From Sanderia malayensis (Eukaryota; Cnidaria; Scyphozoa; Semaeostomeae; Pelagiidae), in the NCBI GenBank assembly GCA_013076295.1, contig RQOL01000475.1, positions 1-64,000 on the forward strand: DNA of 64,000 nucleotides, written 5' to 3'. Shown here piece by piece: positions 25,765 through 37,585 of this stretch (position 1 is its first letter; every line of letters begins with the position of its first letter). A program made the translations under genes and the position numbers. The notes under the pieces were generated by a model, which made no database searches, had not been told where the DNA came from, and saw nothing but the letters and a program-made list of their open reading frames with translations.

Positions 25765-26630
25765 ATATGTACACCTGATTAAAATTACAAGGTTTTGTTC
25801 GTTTATAATATTAATCTTAGCAATGGTTGAGCGTGAGCCAAAATTTGAACTTTTAGTAACCAATTGTACTATAATTGCTTTAACGCAATATATTGTTATG
25901 ATCAAGACTAATTCAAAGTTTTTAAATATATTTCCTTGTAAAACTGTGCGCCTGAGTAAAATTACAAGGTTTTGTTCGTTTATAATATTAATCTTAGCAA
26001 TGGTTGGAGCGTGAGCAAAATTTTGGACTTTTAGTAACCAATTGTACTATAGTTGCTTTAACGCAATATATTGTTATGATCAAGACTAATTCAAAGTTTT
26101 TAAATATATTTCCTTGTAAAACTGTGCGCCTGAGTAAATTACAAGGTTTTGTCGTTTATAATATTAATCTTAGCAATGGTTGCGCGTGAGCCAAATTTTG
26201 GACTTTTAGTAACCAATTGTACTATAGTTGCTTTAACGCAATATATTGTTATGATCAAGACTAATTCAAAGTTTTTTTAATATATTTCCTATAAAACTGT
26301 GCGCCTGAGTAAAATTACAAGGTTTTGTTCGTTTATAATATTAATCTTAGCAATGGTTGAGCGTGAGCCAAAATTTGGACTTTTAGTAACCAATTGTACT
26401 ATAGTTGCTTTAACGCAATATATTGTTATGATCAAGACTAATTCAAAGTTTTTTTAATATATTTCCTATAAAACTGTGCGCCTGAGTAAAATTACAAGGT
26501 TTTGTTCGTTTATAATATTAATCTTAGCAATGGTTGAGCGTGAGTCAAAATTTGGACTTTTAGTAACCAATTGTACTATAGTTGCTTTAACGCAATATAT
26601 TGTTATGATCCAAGACTAATTTCAGCTGCC
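25765..26630. repeat. 177-bp satellite, inverted block
   Basis: About five units of the same satellite in reverse complement (aatattaatcttagcaatgg, acttttagtaaccaattg). It makes a large inverted repeat with the block to its left, and one unit boundary is ~20 bp from the switch point. Units differ by small indels. Confidence 0.85.
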
Positions 26631-27602
26631 CCAACAAAAAGCGTTTCCAGCTGCTTGTTGGAAAATTTGTCGTAAAATTTACTACGTGAAAAATATCGTC
26701 AAAAAACATCTTGTTCAAATTTAGAACCTTAGAAGAATATAAATTCAATTTGTAAACTGTTTTTAATGGAGCTTCACACGCATATCCATTCACTTCATAA
26801 ACAATTCAATTTTCACCTTTGTGGCTCTTACCATTACATTACCATTGTAATTATGTTGTATTATGTGATGCTATGTTGCGACATAATCAATGAAACTCGA
26901 AGTTCTCATGTTTCAAAGATTTAAAAGACATAAACATTGGATCAGGTTTCATCTCCTTTTAACTTAACAAACAACTCTGTAGCTGATTATAAATCTAAAA
27001 ATGGTCAGTCAAAGTGAAGTTAAACGACAAAAGTCGAATGCTCTGTTTCGATTTCGATAGTGACTACAGAAAGAAACACAATAAAGAATACCACGTTGAA
27101 ATGATTGCCGGCCCAACGAAGCATTGCATATCAATTTGTTGGGACTCCAAAAGTCCCTTTTCTGTCTCTAAAATAGAAAAACAGGCCACCCGGGGGACAG
27201 TCTCGAGAGAAAGAGCACAGTCGACATCGCCACAAAGTGTCATTGTGTATTATTTTCACTTGCTTGCACATATATACGCCCTAAAGAAAAGTTATATTGG
27301 GACAGTTATAGAGATATAGACCTTTATGGTTGAATATTCTCTATGAATAATTATTTAGTCTTTATTCCCTTGCTGATTAGACAGCTTTATCAAAACTTTT
27401 AGGTTTTGCTCTCATTTCATCATATCGGTGTTTTTAAAATGCCTAACAGAGCATGAAGAAGCAATGATCCCTTCCTTTCATACGACGTTATATGGGGGCA
27501 ACAACCAAACTTTACAAGGGTTTGTCAAAAATTTCTTCACATCAAACTTGGAATATTGTTCGGATTTCGCCCCTCACCCCATAAATCTTAGCTACGCCAC
27601 TG
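26631..27602. other. Insert in satellite with a hAT-like terminus at its right end
   Basis: This non-satellite stretch ends with cttagctacgccactg (27,587-27,602), the complement of the cagtggcgtagc-type ends common in hAT elements. An open frame at 27,014-27,319 includes DYRKKHNKEYH, loosely like the zinc-finger/N-terminal part of hAT proteins, but it is not diagnostic. I do not see a matching left terminus, so this is probably a truncated hAT-like element. Confidence 0.4.
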
Positions 27603-29670
27603 AATATATTTCCCGATAAAACTGTGCGCCTGAGTAAAATTACAGGGTTATGTTCGATTTCAGGAAATATATTAAAAAACTTTGATTTAGTCTTGATCAT
27701 AACAATATATTGCGTTAAAGCAACTATAGTACAATTGGTTACTAAAAGTCCAAAATTTGGCTCACGGTCAACCATTGCTAAGATTAATATTATAAACGAA
27801 CAAAACCTTGTAATTTTACTCAGGCGCACAGTTTTACAAGGAAATATATTTAAAAACTTTGAATTAGTCTTGATCATAACAATATATTGCGTTAAAGCAA
27901 CTATAGTACAATTGGTTACTAAAAGTCCAAATTTTGGCTCACACTCAACCATTGCTAAGATTAATATTATAAACCAACAAAACCTTGTAATTTTACTCAG
28001 GCGCACAGTTTTACAAGGAAATATATTTAAAAACTTTGAATTAGTCTTGATCATAACAATATATTGCGTTAAAGCAACTATAGTACAATTGGTTACTAAA
28101 AGTCCAAAATTTGGCTCACGCTCAACCATTGCTAAGATTAATATTATAAACGAACAAAACCTTGTAATTTTACTCAGGCGCACAGTTTTACAAGGAAATA
28201 TATTTAAAAACTTTGAATTTGTCTTGATCATAACAATATATTGCGTTAAAGCAACTATAGTACAATTGGTTACTAAAAGTCCAAAATTTGGCTCACGCTC
28301 AACCATTGCTAAGATTAATATTATAAACGAACAAAACCTTGTAATTTTACTCAGGCGCACAGTTTTACAAGGAAATATATTAAAAAACTTTGATTTAGTC
28401 TTGATCATAACAATATATTGCGTTAAAGCAACTATAGTACAATTGGTTACTAAAAGTCCAAAATTTGGCTCACGGTCAACCATTGCTAAGATTAATATTA
28501 TAAACGAACAAAACCTTGTAATTTTACTCAGGCGCACAGTTTTACAAGGAAATATATTTAAAAACTTTGATTTAGTCTTGATCATAACAATATATTGCGT
28601 TAAAGCAACTATAGTACAATTGGTTACTAAAAGTCCAAAATTTGGCTCACGCTCAACCATTGCTAAGATTAATATTATAAACGAACAAAACCTTGTAATT
28701 TTACTCAGGCGCACAGTTTTACAAGGAAATATATTAAAAAACTTTGATTTAGTCTTGATCATAACAATATATTGCGTTAAAGCAACTATAGTACAATTGG
28801 TTACTAAAAGTCCAAAATTTGGCTCACGGTCAACCATTGCTAAGATTAATATTATAAACGAACAAAACCTTGTAATTTTACTCAGGCGCACAGTTTTACA
28901 AGGAAATATATTTAAAAACGTTGAATTAGTCTTGATCATAACAATATATTGCGTTAAAGCAACTATAGTACAATTGGTTACTAAAAGTCCAAATTTTGGC
29001 TCACACTCAACCATTGCTAAGATTAATATTATAAACCAACAAAACCTTGTAATTTTACTCAGGCGCACAGTTTTACAAGGAAATATATTTAAAAACTTTG
29101 AATTAGTCTTGATCATAACAATATATTGCGTTAAAGCAACTATAGTACAATTGGTTACTAAAAGTCCAAAATTTGGCTCACGCTCAACCATTGCTAAGAT
29201 TAATATTATAAACGAACAAAACCTTGTAATTTTACTCAGGCGCACAGTTTTACAAGGAAATATATTTAAAAACTTTGATTTAGTCTTGATCATAACAATA
29301 TATTGCGTTAAAGCAACTATAGTACAATTGGTTACTAAAAGTCCAAAATTTGGCTCACGGTCAACCATTGCTAAGATTAATATTATAAACGAACAAAACC
29401 TTGTAATTTTACTCAGGCGCACAGTTTTACAAGGAAATATATTTAAAAACGTTGAATTAGTCTTGATCATAACAATATATTGCGTTAAAGCAACTATAGT
29501 ACAATTGGTTACTAAAAGTCCAAATTTGGCTCACGCTCAACCATTGCTAAGATTTGTATTATAAACGAACAAAACCTTGTAATTTTACTCAGGCACACAG
29601 TTTTATCAGAACATATATTTAAAAACTTTGAATTAGTCTTGATCATAACAATATATTGTTTTAAATTATA
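27603..29670. repeat. 177-bp satellite, forward block 2 (~11.7 units)
   Basis: Highly homogeneous head-to-tail 177-bp units. Because 177 is 59 codons and the unit has no stop in one frame on each strand, open frames of more than 640 codons exist on both strands across the array (27,624-29,564 plus; 29,470-27,542 minus). They encode the same 59-residue repeat over and over. I treat both as spurious. Variants alternate between units (cgctcaacc/cggtcaacc/cactcaacc), which suggests higher-order homogenisation. Confidence 0.9.
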
Positions 29671-30158
29671 GATTAATATTGTGCGCATTTACAGGCTGTT
29701 TTCGTTTCTTATGATAAGGCTTATAATTATTGAAATTTGAGAATTGATGAAGAATGATAGAAAAGAATAATATATATGTCGAAAAGGGTAAATTGCTTGT
29801 GTACACTCTTTTCTTATGACAACACACTTGATTTCGAAAATAAGAAAAACGAGATTCGCCAAAGATTATCTGGTTCTTATAAAATAAGAGTGTATTCAAC
29901 TGACCCTTGTGGTGTCCGAAAATTAAAAATTTGAAATTAAATCATGCTAAGTAGAGCTTACAACTTTATTGTTATTTACAGTTCTTCAACGAACATTTCG
30001 TCAACTAATCTTCTGGAATGTAGAAGGGGGATATCATCTTCTTCATGGATAAGGAAGGCCAATATCTGATAACAAATATAATTAAATTTTTGTCAATGTT
30101 ATGAATCATCTTTATGAAGATAAACTAGATTAAAGATGCTTTCCATTCGCGATCACGA
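29671..30158. other. Spacer, no feature recognised
   Basis: AT-rich sequence between the satellite and the MULE-like element, with no convincing exon. Confidence 0.5.
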
Positions 30159-30168
30159 GAAAAAATGT

Positions 30169-31648
30169 GGCTATCTGTAAAAGGGGGAACGGAAAATCAG
30201 GGAACGGGGAACGGGGAATGGAGAAAAGGGGGAATATGACGTCACACGATGTCGTATGACGTCATATTCCCCCTTTTTCAAATCTGTAAAAGGGGGAATC
30301 TGTAAAAGGGAGAATCTGTAAAAGGGGGAATCTGTAAAAAGGGGAATCTGTAAAAGGGGGAATAGTTTGCAATTAACTCAAAAATGACGCACTATTCATG
30401 TGGCATTATAATTTATTTGTACAGTGCTTTTGTCGTATATTAAGTCATACGTTCTTATCCTTTAAACTGGAAATACACTGAAACAAAAGTTGGCTAATCA
30501 TTGTTGTTCCACAATCACGAAACAATAGAACATTTTCTGAAATCGCAGAATGTTCAGAGGGGCTTAGACTGCACGCAGGCTAACGAAACCCTGGGCTGTC
30601 AGACATAAAAGCTGACAGGAAGATAATAACACAGCTGTCCAACTGAACGAGCACGTTTTGTGAACATAACATAATCATGTAACCACCATACAAGATGAAC
30701 AACTAACAACTAATCAAAAACATTTCTAGAAGTCTATCTGATGTATTGAAAATAAATGTATCTCACTTTGTAATGGTTTCTATAATTAGAAATTCTAAAA
30801 GTAAACATGAAATCAAAGAACGCACTGGGTCAAATATGTGGTTCCAGTCACATCACTACTCATTTGATGTAGCTATTGTTCATCAACCGTTGGATCCTTT
30901 GTATTTTTAAACTTGCGTTTATAAATGAGACAAATATGAAATCATGCCACACTACTGGTATAGTGCTATTTCACTTCAGGAGAGGTGAAACTTCACCTGG
31001 GTAAAACTTCATTGGAAATTTGGCAAGCGGCAGATTGATGATTGAGGATAAAATGTAGCATGTGTGTAATCAACAGGGCCCTAATTGCAAAAGTATGCGC
31101 TTCAGTAAGAAAAGGAAATAGCAAGTAACGTGAGGAAAAAGTCACTTAGATGCTAAGATACCAACATCAATATATTCGGGTTGAAAAAATCAGCACTCTG
31201 GTTGTCCGTGTATATGGTTTCCTTTGGAAGGTTTGCCTTGTTTGCTTCACATACCATGACGAAAGAGACATTTCAATATTGTTTTTATATAGATTTGTTT
31301 GCTGTTGTTGCTATTATTGTGTTATTGTGTTGTCGTTTAGAAATGCACCTCATATGAGTTTGTGCTTAATCTCTGATAATGACAATGATGAAAATTCGGG
31401 ATTAACATGTTTTGTTATTGTTTCAGTGTATTTCCAGTTTAAGGGATAAGAACGTATGAATTGATATACGACAAAAGCACTGTACAAATAAACTATAAAG
31501 CCACATGAATAGTGCGTCATTTTTGAGTTAATTGCAAACTATTCCCCCTTTTACAGATTCCCCCTTTTACAGATTCCCCCTTTTACAGGTTCCCCCTTTT
31601 ACAGATTTGAAAAAGGGGGATTCCCCGTTCCCCCTTTTACAGATAGCC
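30169..31648. mobile_element. MULE-like foldback element with repeat-rich long inverted ends
   Basis: The two ends are perfect complements over at least 24 bases (outermost ggctatctgtaaaaggggg) and are flanked by a 10-bp direct repeat gaaaaaatgt (30,159-30,168; 31,649-31,658). Inside each end are tandem copies of ctgtaaaagggggaat, five to six on the left and three to four on the right. Inverted similarity then continues for ~300 bp (for example aatagtttgcaattaactc on the left and its complement near 31,520). The 10-bp duplication and long inverted ends suggest a Mutator-type non-autonomous element. The interior (about 30,510-31,410) has no convincing coding region. Confidence 0.75.
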
Positions 31649-31658
31649 GAAAAAATGT

Positions 31659-32100
31659 TGCTTGCAGGAAACTAAAAAGCATACTTCCGGGAGCAAGACA
31701 TTTGTATTCAAATTGATCCGCTGTGACATTGACGCCTTTTTGAATTTTGACAGCAGGACACTTCTCCGAACGATGTAATCCGTCAAGACGGGTTCCTGTT
31801 GTTAAAAACAAATTTTTGTTTTACACCAGTTTTTGTTGTAAAATGGATACAAAAGATACCACAATTCTGTTGCTTCACAAATGGTATCTATACAATCAAT
31901 ACAAACATGAAAACAAAACCAGCCAAGCCAAGATTTCTTACAGAGTCATCGCTGAGAAGTGACATATGACGATGAGAGTCTCGGAGAGTGCGGTTTTTTT
32001 GCATTTTGTAAAAAAACATCCTCGGAGCAAATACACTACTTCTTGAAATAGCGGTCAGGTATTTCTGTAGAGAAAAAGGAGCCTGAATTGAATAAAGCAA
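31659..32100. other. 3' flank of OTU-PHD gene, no gene recognised
   Basis: This lies directly downstream of the minus-strand OTU-PHD gene. A 70-codon minus frame runs across the end of the foldback element. I see no Ulp1-like motif here, unlike the homologous gene in cassette 2. Confidence 0.4.
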
Positions 32101-35100
32101 TTACCGGTAACTTTTGCGCTTGCCATATGGGCTGTCTAAGTCTGATATATTACCATGCACATAAATTGTTACCATGGTTGATTTGTCACGTGTGTGAAGA
32201 AGATGTTCCAATTCGGACTTTATCTTGAATTTGGCAATGCTACAATGATAAATAATAATCGTCAATTTAATGATTAATCCGGTAATCCCAATAGGAAAAG
32301 CCTGTCTTGGAAGACAATGTACATGATAGATGGGGATCAAAATAATCTGGCAATTACCTAGTCAAGCTGTCTTTCTTGATGTGGCAACAACAGCACCAGT
32401 TTGTCTTGTCCACATCATCTGAAACTGATGCACAAAGACAGTGGAAGAGACGTAAGCAAAATCTGCACTTTACTGTGTTAGTTTCCACATCTTCAGCAAC
32501 ATTGTTTATGCAGAAAGAGCCAATGGCACATAGCTCTGTTGTGGGATTTAAAATTGCATCCACTGGTGTAACTAATGGTACAACATGGTTGATAATGCCA
32601 TTTACTGTTGTTGGCACCCACATGAGACATATTGTGTTGCTTCCTTCTCCATGTTCTATGTCACGATTCAACACTTCATCATGTGAAATTGACTCTATGT
32701 TCAGCTTCATTGCACCAGATATTAGGAACAAATGAAGTAAAGCTAGAAAAATACACTTTGTTACTTCAGAATGCAACAAAGACATAAAACACAAACAGAG
32801 AACATCTTTTGTGAAACAAAAACAATAAAAAACTTTACTTTGTCTGTAATAGAGAAATGAGGCCTCCAGCATACAGCAAATTAACTTACTGGAATATCTG
32901 TATGGGTGAATTGAAGAATAAATTTCATCGTTCATGCACCTCAGCAGCCTCTCCCTATCATCAATGACACAGTCATATTTGTTGCTAATATCATTTGTGG
33001 TAATGTGGTAGCTCAGTAACTTATTATCCATATCAAGACCCAAAAGCTACAAAAGAGGCATCACATATTGTCATGTTGTCAAGACCCAAAGTCACTTATC
33101 ATCAAATTTGATAGCACCTTATCCTTATTAGGTGAAAAATTACCTTATTCATAACATCAGCCTCATGTTCTATACCATATTTAACGGAACATAATTTTAT
33201 TGCACACCAATTTCTTTCATGGCCATAGACAGCAACACTAACAGAACGGTACAAACATGTGCCATCTCCTTTGACATAAATTGGCTCTTTACCTTCTTGG
33301 CGCAAATGAGCTGGCACAAGATGTCGATGCCTGTTAAGAAGAACACATGTCAGAATAAACGAATACATCTAGATAATTTTCTGCAGATCATCATAACATT
33401 TTAAAAAGTTTCAGAGGTATTACATGTATCACAATCACATTTATCATCTTGACAATCTGCACTTAAATAGAATTTCAAGGCAAAAATAGCAGTAAAAAGG
33501 CATCAATAATTACCAGTAGTGTATGCTCTCCATGTTTATTTGTGAAACAGTTGGTTCAAAATTCATTTCTGGCAACAGTTGCAAGCATCTTTGCAAGAGA
33601 GGCCTAGAAGATTCTTTGATGTCATTGAGGAATGTTTCATAGTCTGCATCATTCCATAGGGAGCCCTTTAGAAATGGAGAATTAACTGAATCAAACATGC
33701 AGTTATGTACAGCACAACAAGAGCTGAATTGAAACATTTTGGCTGTGTACATGTTGGTTGCATTATTAAACAATAGCATCCCTTGATACCATATTTAGAG
33801 GGCAAGTGTTTAAAACTCTGCTACAGCTGCCTCAGTACAATCAAACTGCATTTCATAGAGATAAACAGAAGGGAAACAAGTATATGATTATGATGAAAGA
33901 AATTCTATGAAATTAGTATATTAGTTACGAATTAGTAGCAACTTACCAGAATAGAATTTTTTCGTGCTTCTAGAAGATCATGATCTACAGATGAAAGCTG
34001 TTGTTCAGTATCATCTAGTGATTCAGCTACATTCTCGTTTTCTTCTAAAATCAATGCTTCAACACCTGGATCCACTTCAGTCACCATCTCAACAATGTCA
34101 TCATCCATATCTACTTCTTCTACTGTTCTTTCAACATGTCCAATCCCTGCCTCTGTGACTTCAGCTTCTTCTCCAGCAACATCTCCAGCATCCACTCCTT
34201 CCATAGCTTCACTATTACCTGCATAATTTGGGATTCTTTGAGGCTGTTGAATCATACAGAAATGGTAACATGCCACAAGTATTTCGTCCAAGGCATCCAC
34301 TTTGAGTCTTGGAGAATTTCTTGTGGCAGCATTTGGTGACGAAAACAGAACATTTTGTGGCCACCATGATGGCCGAAGGTTATGGTTCCATTTATTCCTC
34401 TTTATTACATCTAAAAGAAAAGTGAATGAAACTACATTGTTTGGAAAATTCAAAAATACATGCAATATCTTGGAAAAAATACATAAATGTTACCATTTCC
34501 CAATACTGCATGGGTAATAAGCTTTCTTTTGTCATCAATTGTTATTGTATTCAGCAACTGATCCAAGGTGTGCTTTTTGAATACTTCCAAAACATATGAA
34601 TGAATATCTATTTTAAAGAAAACAATTAATGATAATGAAATAAAATCATATTTCTAAAAATATATATAAGAGCATGTCTGAAAGTTGTTAAGAGGCATGT
34701 TGATTACTGACTATTATGGCAATTCATATTTTATATGAAATACATATTAAATAAACATTGAGCTGAAATGCATGCAAAAATTTTCATAGAAACAGATTGA
34801 TATAACAAACCACAGCTTTTATTAATTGGGCCAGTGCTGACTGAAGCCACATTGTTGCCACTCTGTTGCTCTTGCATAAATTTTATTGCAACATCTAAAA
34901 ATGTGGACCTGACAACTTCATTTTGTGCAAACTCAGCAAAAGCTGGTGGACCTAAATGAAATTTGGAAGGTCAATATTGTGTTTGTTTTGCCCTGGTGCA
35001 CTGAAGTTGCAATAACAACTCCTCAATTTCACCAAATCTTGTCATCCCTATTGCTTGGAACTACAAAGAGCTGGTGACGATGGTGGGAAGCAAACTCACA

Positions 35101-35831
35101 ACCTCACTTGGTTTGCTTCACTGGAAAATATGAGGGATAAATAATACAGACAGCAAGCTTACCTAGGAGCTTGATATGAAGTTGGCCATCCTTGTCTTTG
35201 TAGAGGGTTAAAGTAACAGCTGGAAGTCCAGTCTTGATTTGCCATTTATCCAACTAATGGAAATGTGCATTTATTAAAAAAGAGCAAAGCAGCTGTTAAG
35301 TAATCTAAAGCAACTATAAATAAGCAAATACATTTGGGACTAGACATACTGTATAATTTTGAGGATGTGGCAGTTTTCTAGCTTAAACGTACCTTAGTTT
35401 GCATGCTTGCATAGTTTCGCCGGTCAATTCTGCGTCTTTCAGACTCAGACTTGCTGAAAACATTTTTCGCTGGTCCCCGTGTTTTCTAAAATGAGGCAAT
35501 CTGACGAATAAACAAATAAGCAAAAAACAATCGACTTAGTATAGGTAGAATACAATTGCACCATTTTAACACTTAACTAAGTGTATGTTAGGTTATTTGG
35601 GGTATATTCCTTCCTTCGTGCAAGGGCACAGAATTCCGATACCGGAATAAAAACAATATAATATGAAGAGAGAGTTAGTAACTACTTTTACAAAACCATA
35701 TTATAACCAAAGCTGTGTTTAAAAACATGGAACAGGCCCAAAAAAGCCTCGAAACAATCTAGTCTAAAGCTATCTGATTACATTACCCGTGTCTGTGCTG
35801 GATGACTTTGTTGTCTTTCTTCAGATTCCAT
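32101..35831 (-). CDS. OTU cysteine peptidase with PHD-like finger (cassette 1)
   Basis: The start is at 35,831 (MESEERQQSHP). Exons at 35,831-35,787, 35,485-35,393 and 35,253-35,163, then near 34,950, 34,620, 34,410-33,950, 33,660-33,514, 33,330-33,145, 33,050-32,895, 32,690-32,357 and 32,245-32,101 join in phase to ~640 aa. The basic N-terminus (KTRGPAKNVF..RRRIDRRNY) and a WWPQNVLFSSPN motif also occur in the cassette-2 gene. The OTU domain has the Asp-Gly-x-Cys motif (KGDGTCLYRSVSVAVYG) and the C-terminal His motif NHVVPLV. The C-terminal finger (CAIGSFC..CRFCLRLFHCLC..CCCCH) is PHD-like. OTU proteins cleave ubiquitin linkages. It stops soon after the finger, so it has no Ulp1 domain. It converges on the KDZ gene at 17,034-23,103. 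Confidence 0.75.
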
Positions 35832-36224
35832 ATTGATTATACAATTAAATAAAGTAGCGCTATAATTAAAACATTAACAAAAAACAAATCATCATGACAA
35901 CTGCATTCTTTCATTGCGACATGTGTTGTTACCGTTCAATTCAAATTTTATCTCTATATTCCAGGTATAGATTCATCAGAGCAATCAATAAACGAGGAAA
36001 AAATTTTTTTCGAAAAATAGCGGGAATCTCCCTCCTTTCCTTTGTGCCTCGTTTCAGGAAAAAATATTTCAATAACGAGGTTGTGTTGGTTGGTAGATAG
36101 CCAAATTCTGGCTTGTTTCATGCCTCGTGTCTGATGTGTTTCTCATAAATTGAGATAAACTTAAAATCAGGATAAAGTTTTTGATATTTGACATAAACTT
36201 AAATTCAGGATAAAGATGCAGAAA

Positions 36225-36851
36225 CTATGTAAAAATTGACAACTGGATTAAAAATTGCACAATACTTACCATTCTGGACCAACAAGCCTCCAAGTAAAAT
36301 TTTGTTTGAGCTTTCCACACCATGAAATTGATTTCCAAGTCTGGGCTTGTTACAATAATCTCTGTCCCCTTTTCTCTCTCCTGTATTGGATGGATTTCAC
36401 CCTTGTGGTACAAATATAAGGAAACTAGCTTTGCTGTTTCTTTTTCAGTTTCAGCAAAAATATTGCATATTGTTTTACTGCTGGGGCACTTCACAAAACA
36501 TTTCTTAAAATTTCTATTCCAGTTGTGCTCATTTTCCCTTTTGGAGCTGAGGATCAACACATTTCTGTACGTTTCATGTGCTACAATGTTCTTAGAAAGT
36601 TTTTCAGCTTCAGTCGACAGTTCATTCTTAAATTGTGTCGCAGGGTGAACAAGTCTCATATGCTGTTGTAGGCCGTCAGGGTAAACGTAAAATTTGATTT
36701 CCGTGCTAAAACTTGTTTCACAAGTGCATTGCGGACAGCAACGCTTATTTCTTCTGTATTCTGTCAAATAGTTGACATTTTCTTCCGCAGTACACTTCAA
36801 ACTTAAATAATGACTCTCATCGTTGCAGCTACGATCACGTTCGTCCGCCAT
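36225..36851 (-). CDS. Cys/His-rich first exon, unrecognised
   Basis: An open frame starts with ATG at 36,851 and ends at a good donor (AATG|GTAAGT) near 36,268, so it is probably a first exon of ~195 codons. It contains a zinc-finger-like cluster (CCPQCTC..YPDGLQQHMRLVH), a Lys/Glu-rich middle and several later cysteines. No further exon can be joined with confidence, and the next coding sequence to the left is the separately started OTU-PHD gene. It could be a host gene interrupted by cassette 1 or another cassette gene. I do not recognise the family. Confidence 0.45.
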   Translation of the reverse strand: MADERDRSCNDESHYLSLKCTAEENVNYLTEYRRNKRCCPQCTCETSFSTEIKFYVYPDGLQQHMRLVHPATQFKNELSTEAEKLSKNIVAHETYRNVLILSSKRENEHNWNRNFKKCFVKCPSSKTICNIFAETEKETAKLVSLYLYHKGEIHPIQEREKGTEIIVTSPDLEINFMVWKAQTKFYLEACWSRMVSIVQFLIQLSIFT

Positions 36852-37585
36852 TTTGAATAAAAAATTTTTGTTAACATGACGTCATGTTTTATCTAACAGA
36901 ACCCCCGGAAAGACGCCATCTTGGGCGGGCTTTTTGGCAGAGGTTTCCTTTCCTCCTTTCCCCTTATTTTTTTCTAAAGAAACCTCACGAAGGAGAGTAG
37001 TTTAAGCATGCTTTTCTTACAGCTTTATCCAAAGGACAGGCTTTTGGTCATGCATAACATTTTGAAACAATAGAACACAGAATAAACTATGTACTCTATT
37101 TGTGTCAAGAGTTTTTGTTTTGCAGTGTTTTGTTTACAGTTAGTTGAAAATGTTATAACCAGATTTCACAACCTTGCAGTTGCACTTTCAGTTGATTTTC
37201 ATAAATTGTTGACTTTGAATATTTGACATTAGAATCTTAAAAATGAGGGACAATTTTAGTTTAAATTTTTCTGATAAAAAAACATAAAACTTTAGCTTCT
37301 TGAGTGAAATTCAGAACAAGATTGCATAATGAAGGTTCAGTGATTTTTTTTATCGTCCTGCTAATGGCTGTCCTTGCATAAAATTAAAAATAGCATATTC
37401 AAAAGTCATTTTTAAAAGCAGTTTGGAAACTTGTAGCATGCTTTTAGATTGGAAAATATGGAATATTTTATAATTATTTTTCAAAGAAATGCTATTATTC
37501 TGATACTGAAAATTTTCTGCTACTTTTTAGCCCATTGCCTCATAGGGCAGCCACAAATAAATTGTTCTAAGAACCCTGATTAAAG
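36852..37585. other. Spacer, no gene recognised
   Basis: Contains a palindromic catgacgtcatg at 36,877-36,888, just upstream of the exon starting at 36,851, which could be a CRE-like promoter site. The rest is AT-rich with no convincing exon. Confidence 0.4.

Noticed and set aside
27542..29564. Two 640-codon repeat proteins on opposite strands
   Set aside because: They arise from a satellite whose period is a multiple of three; the repeated peptide has no domain and both strands are equally open.
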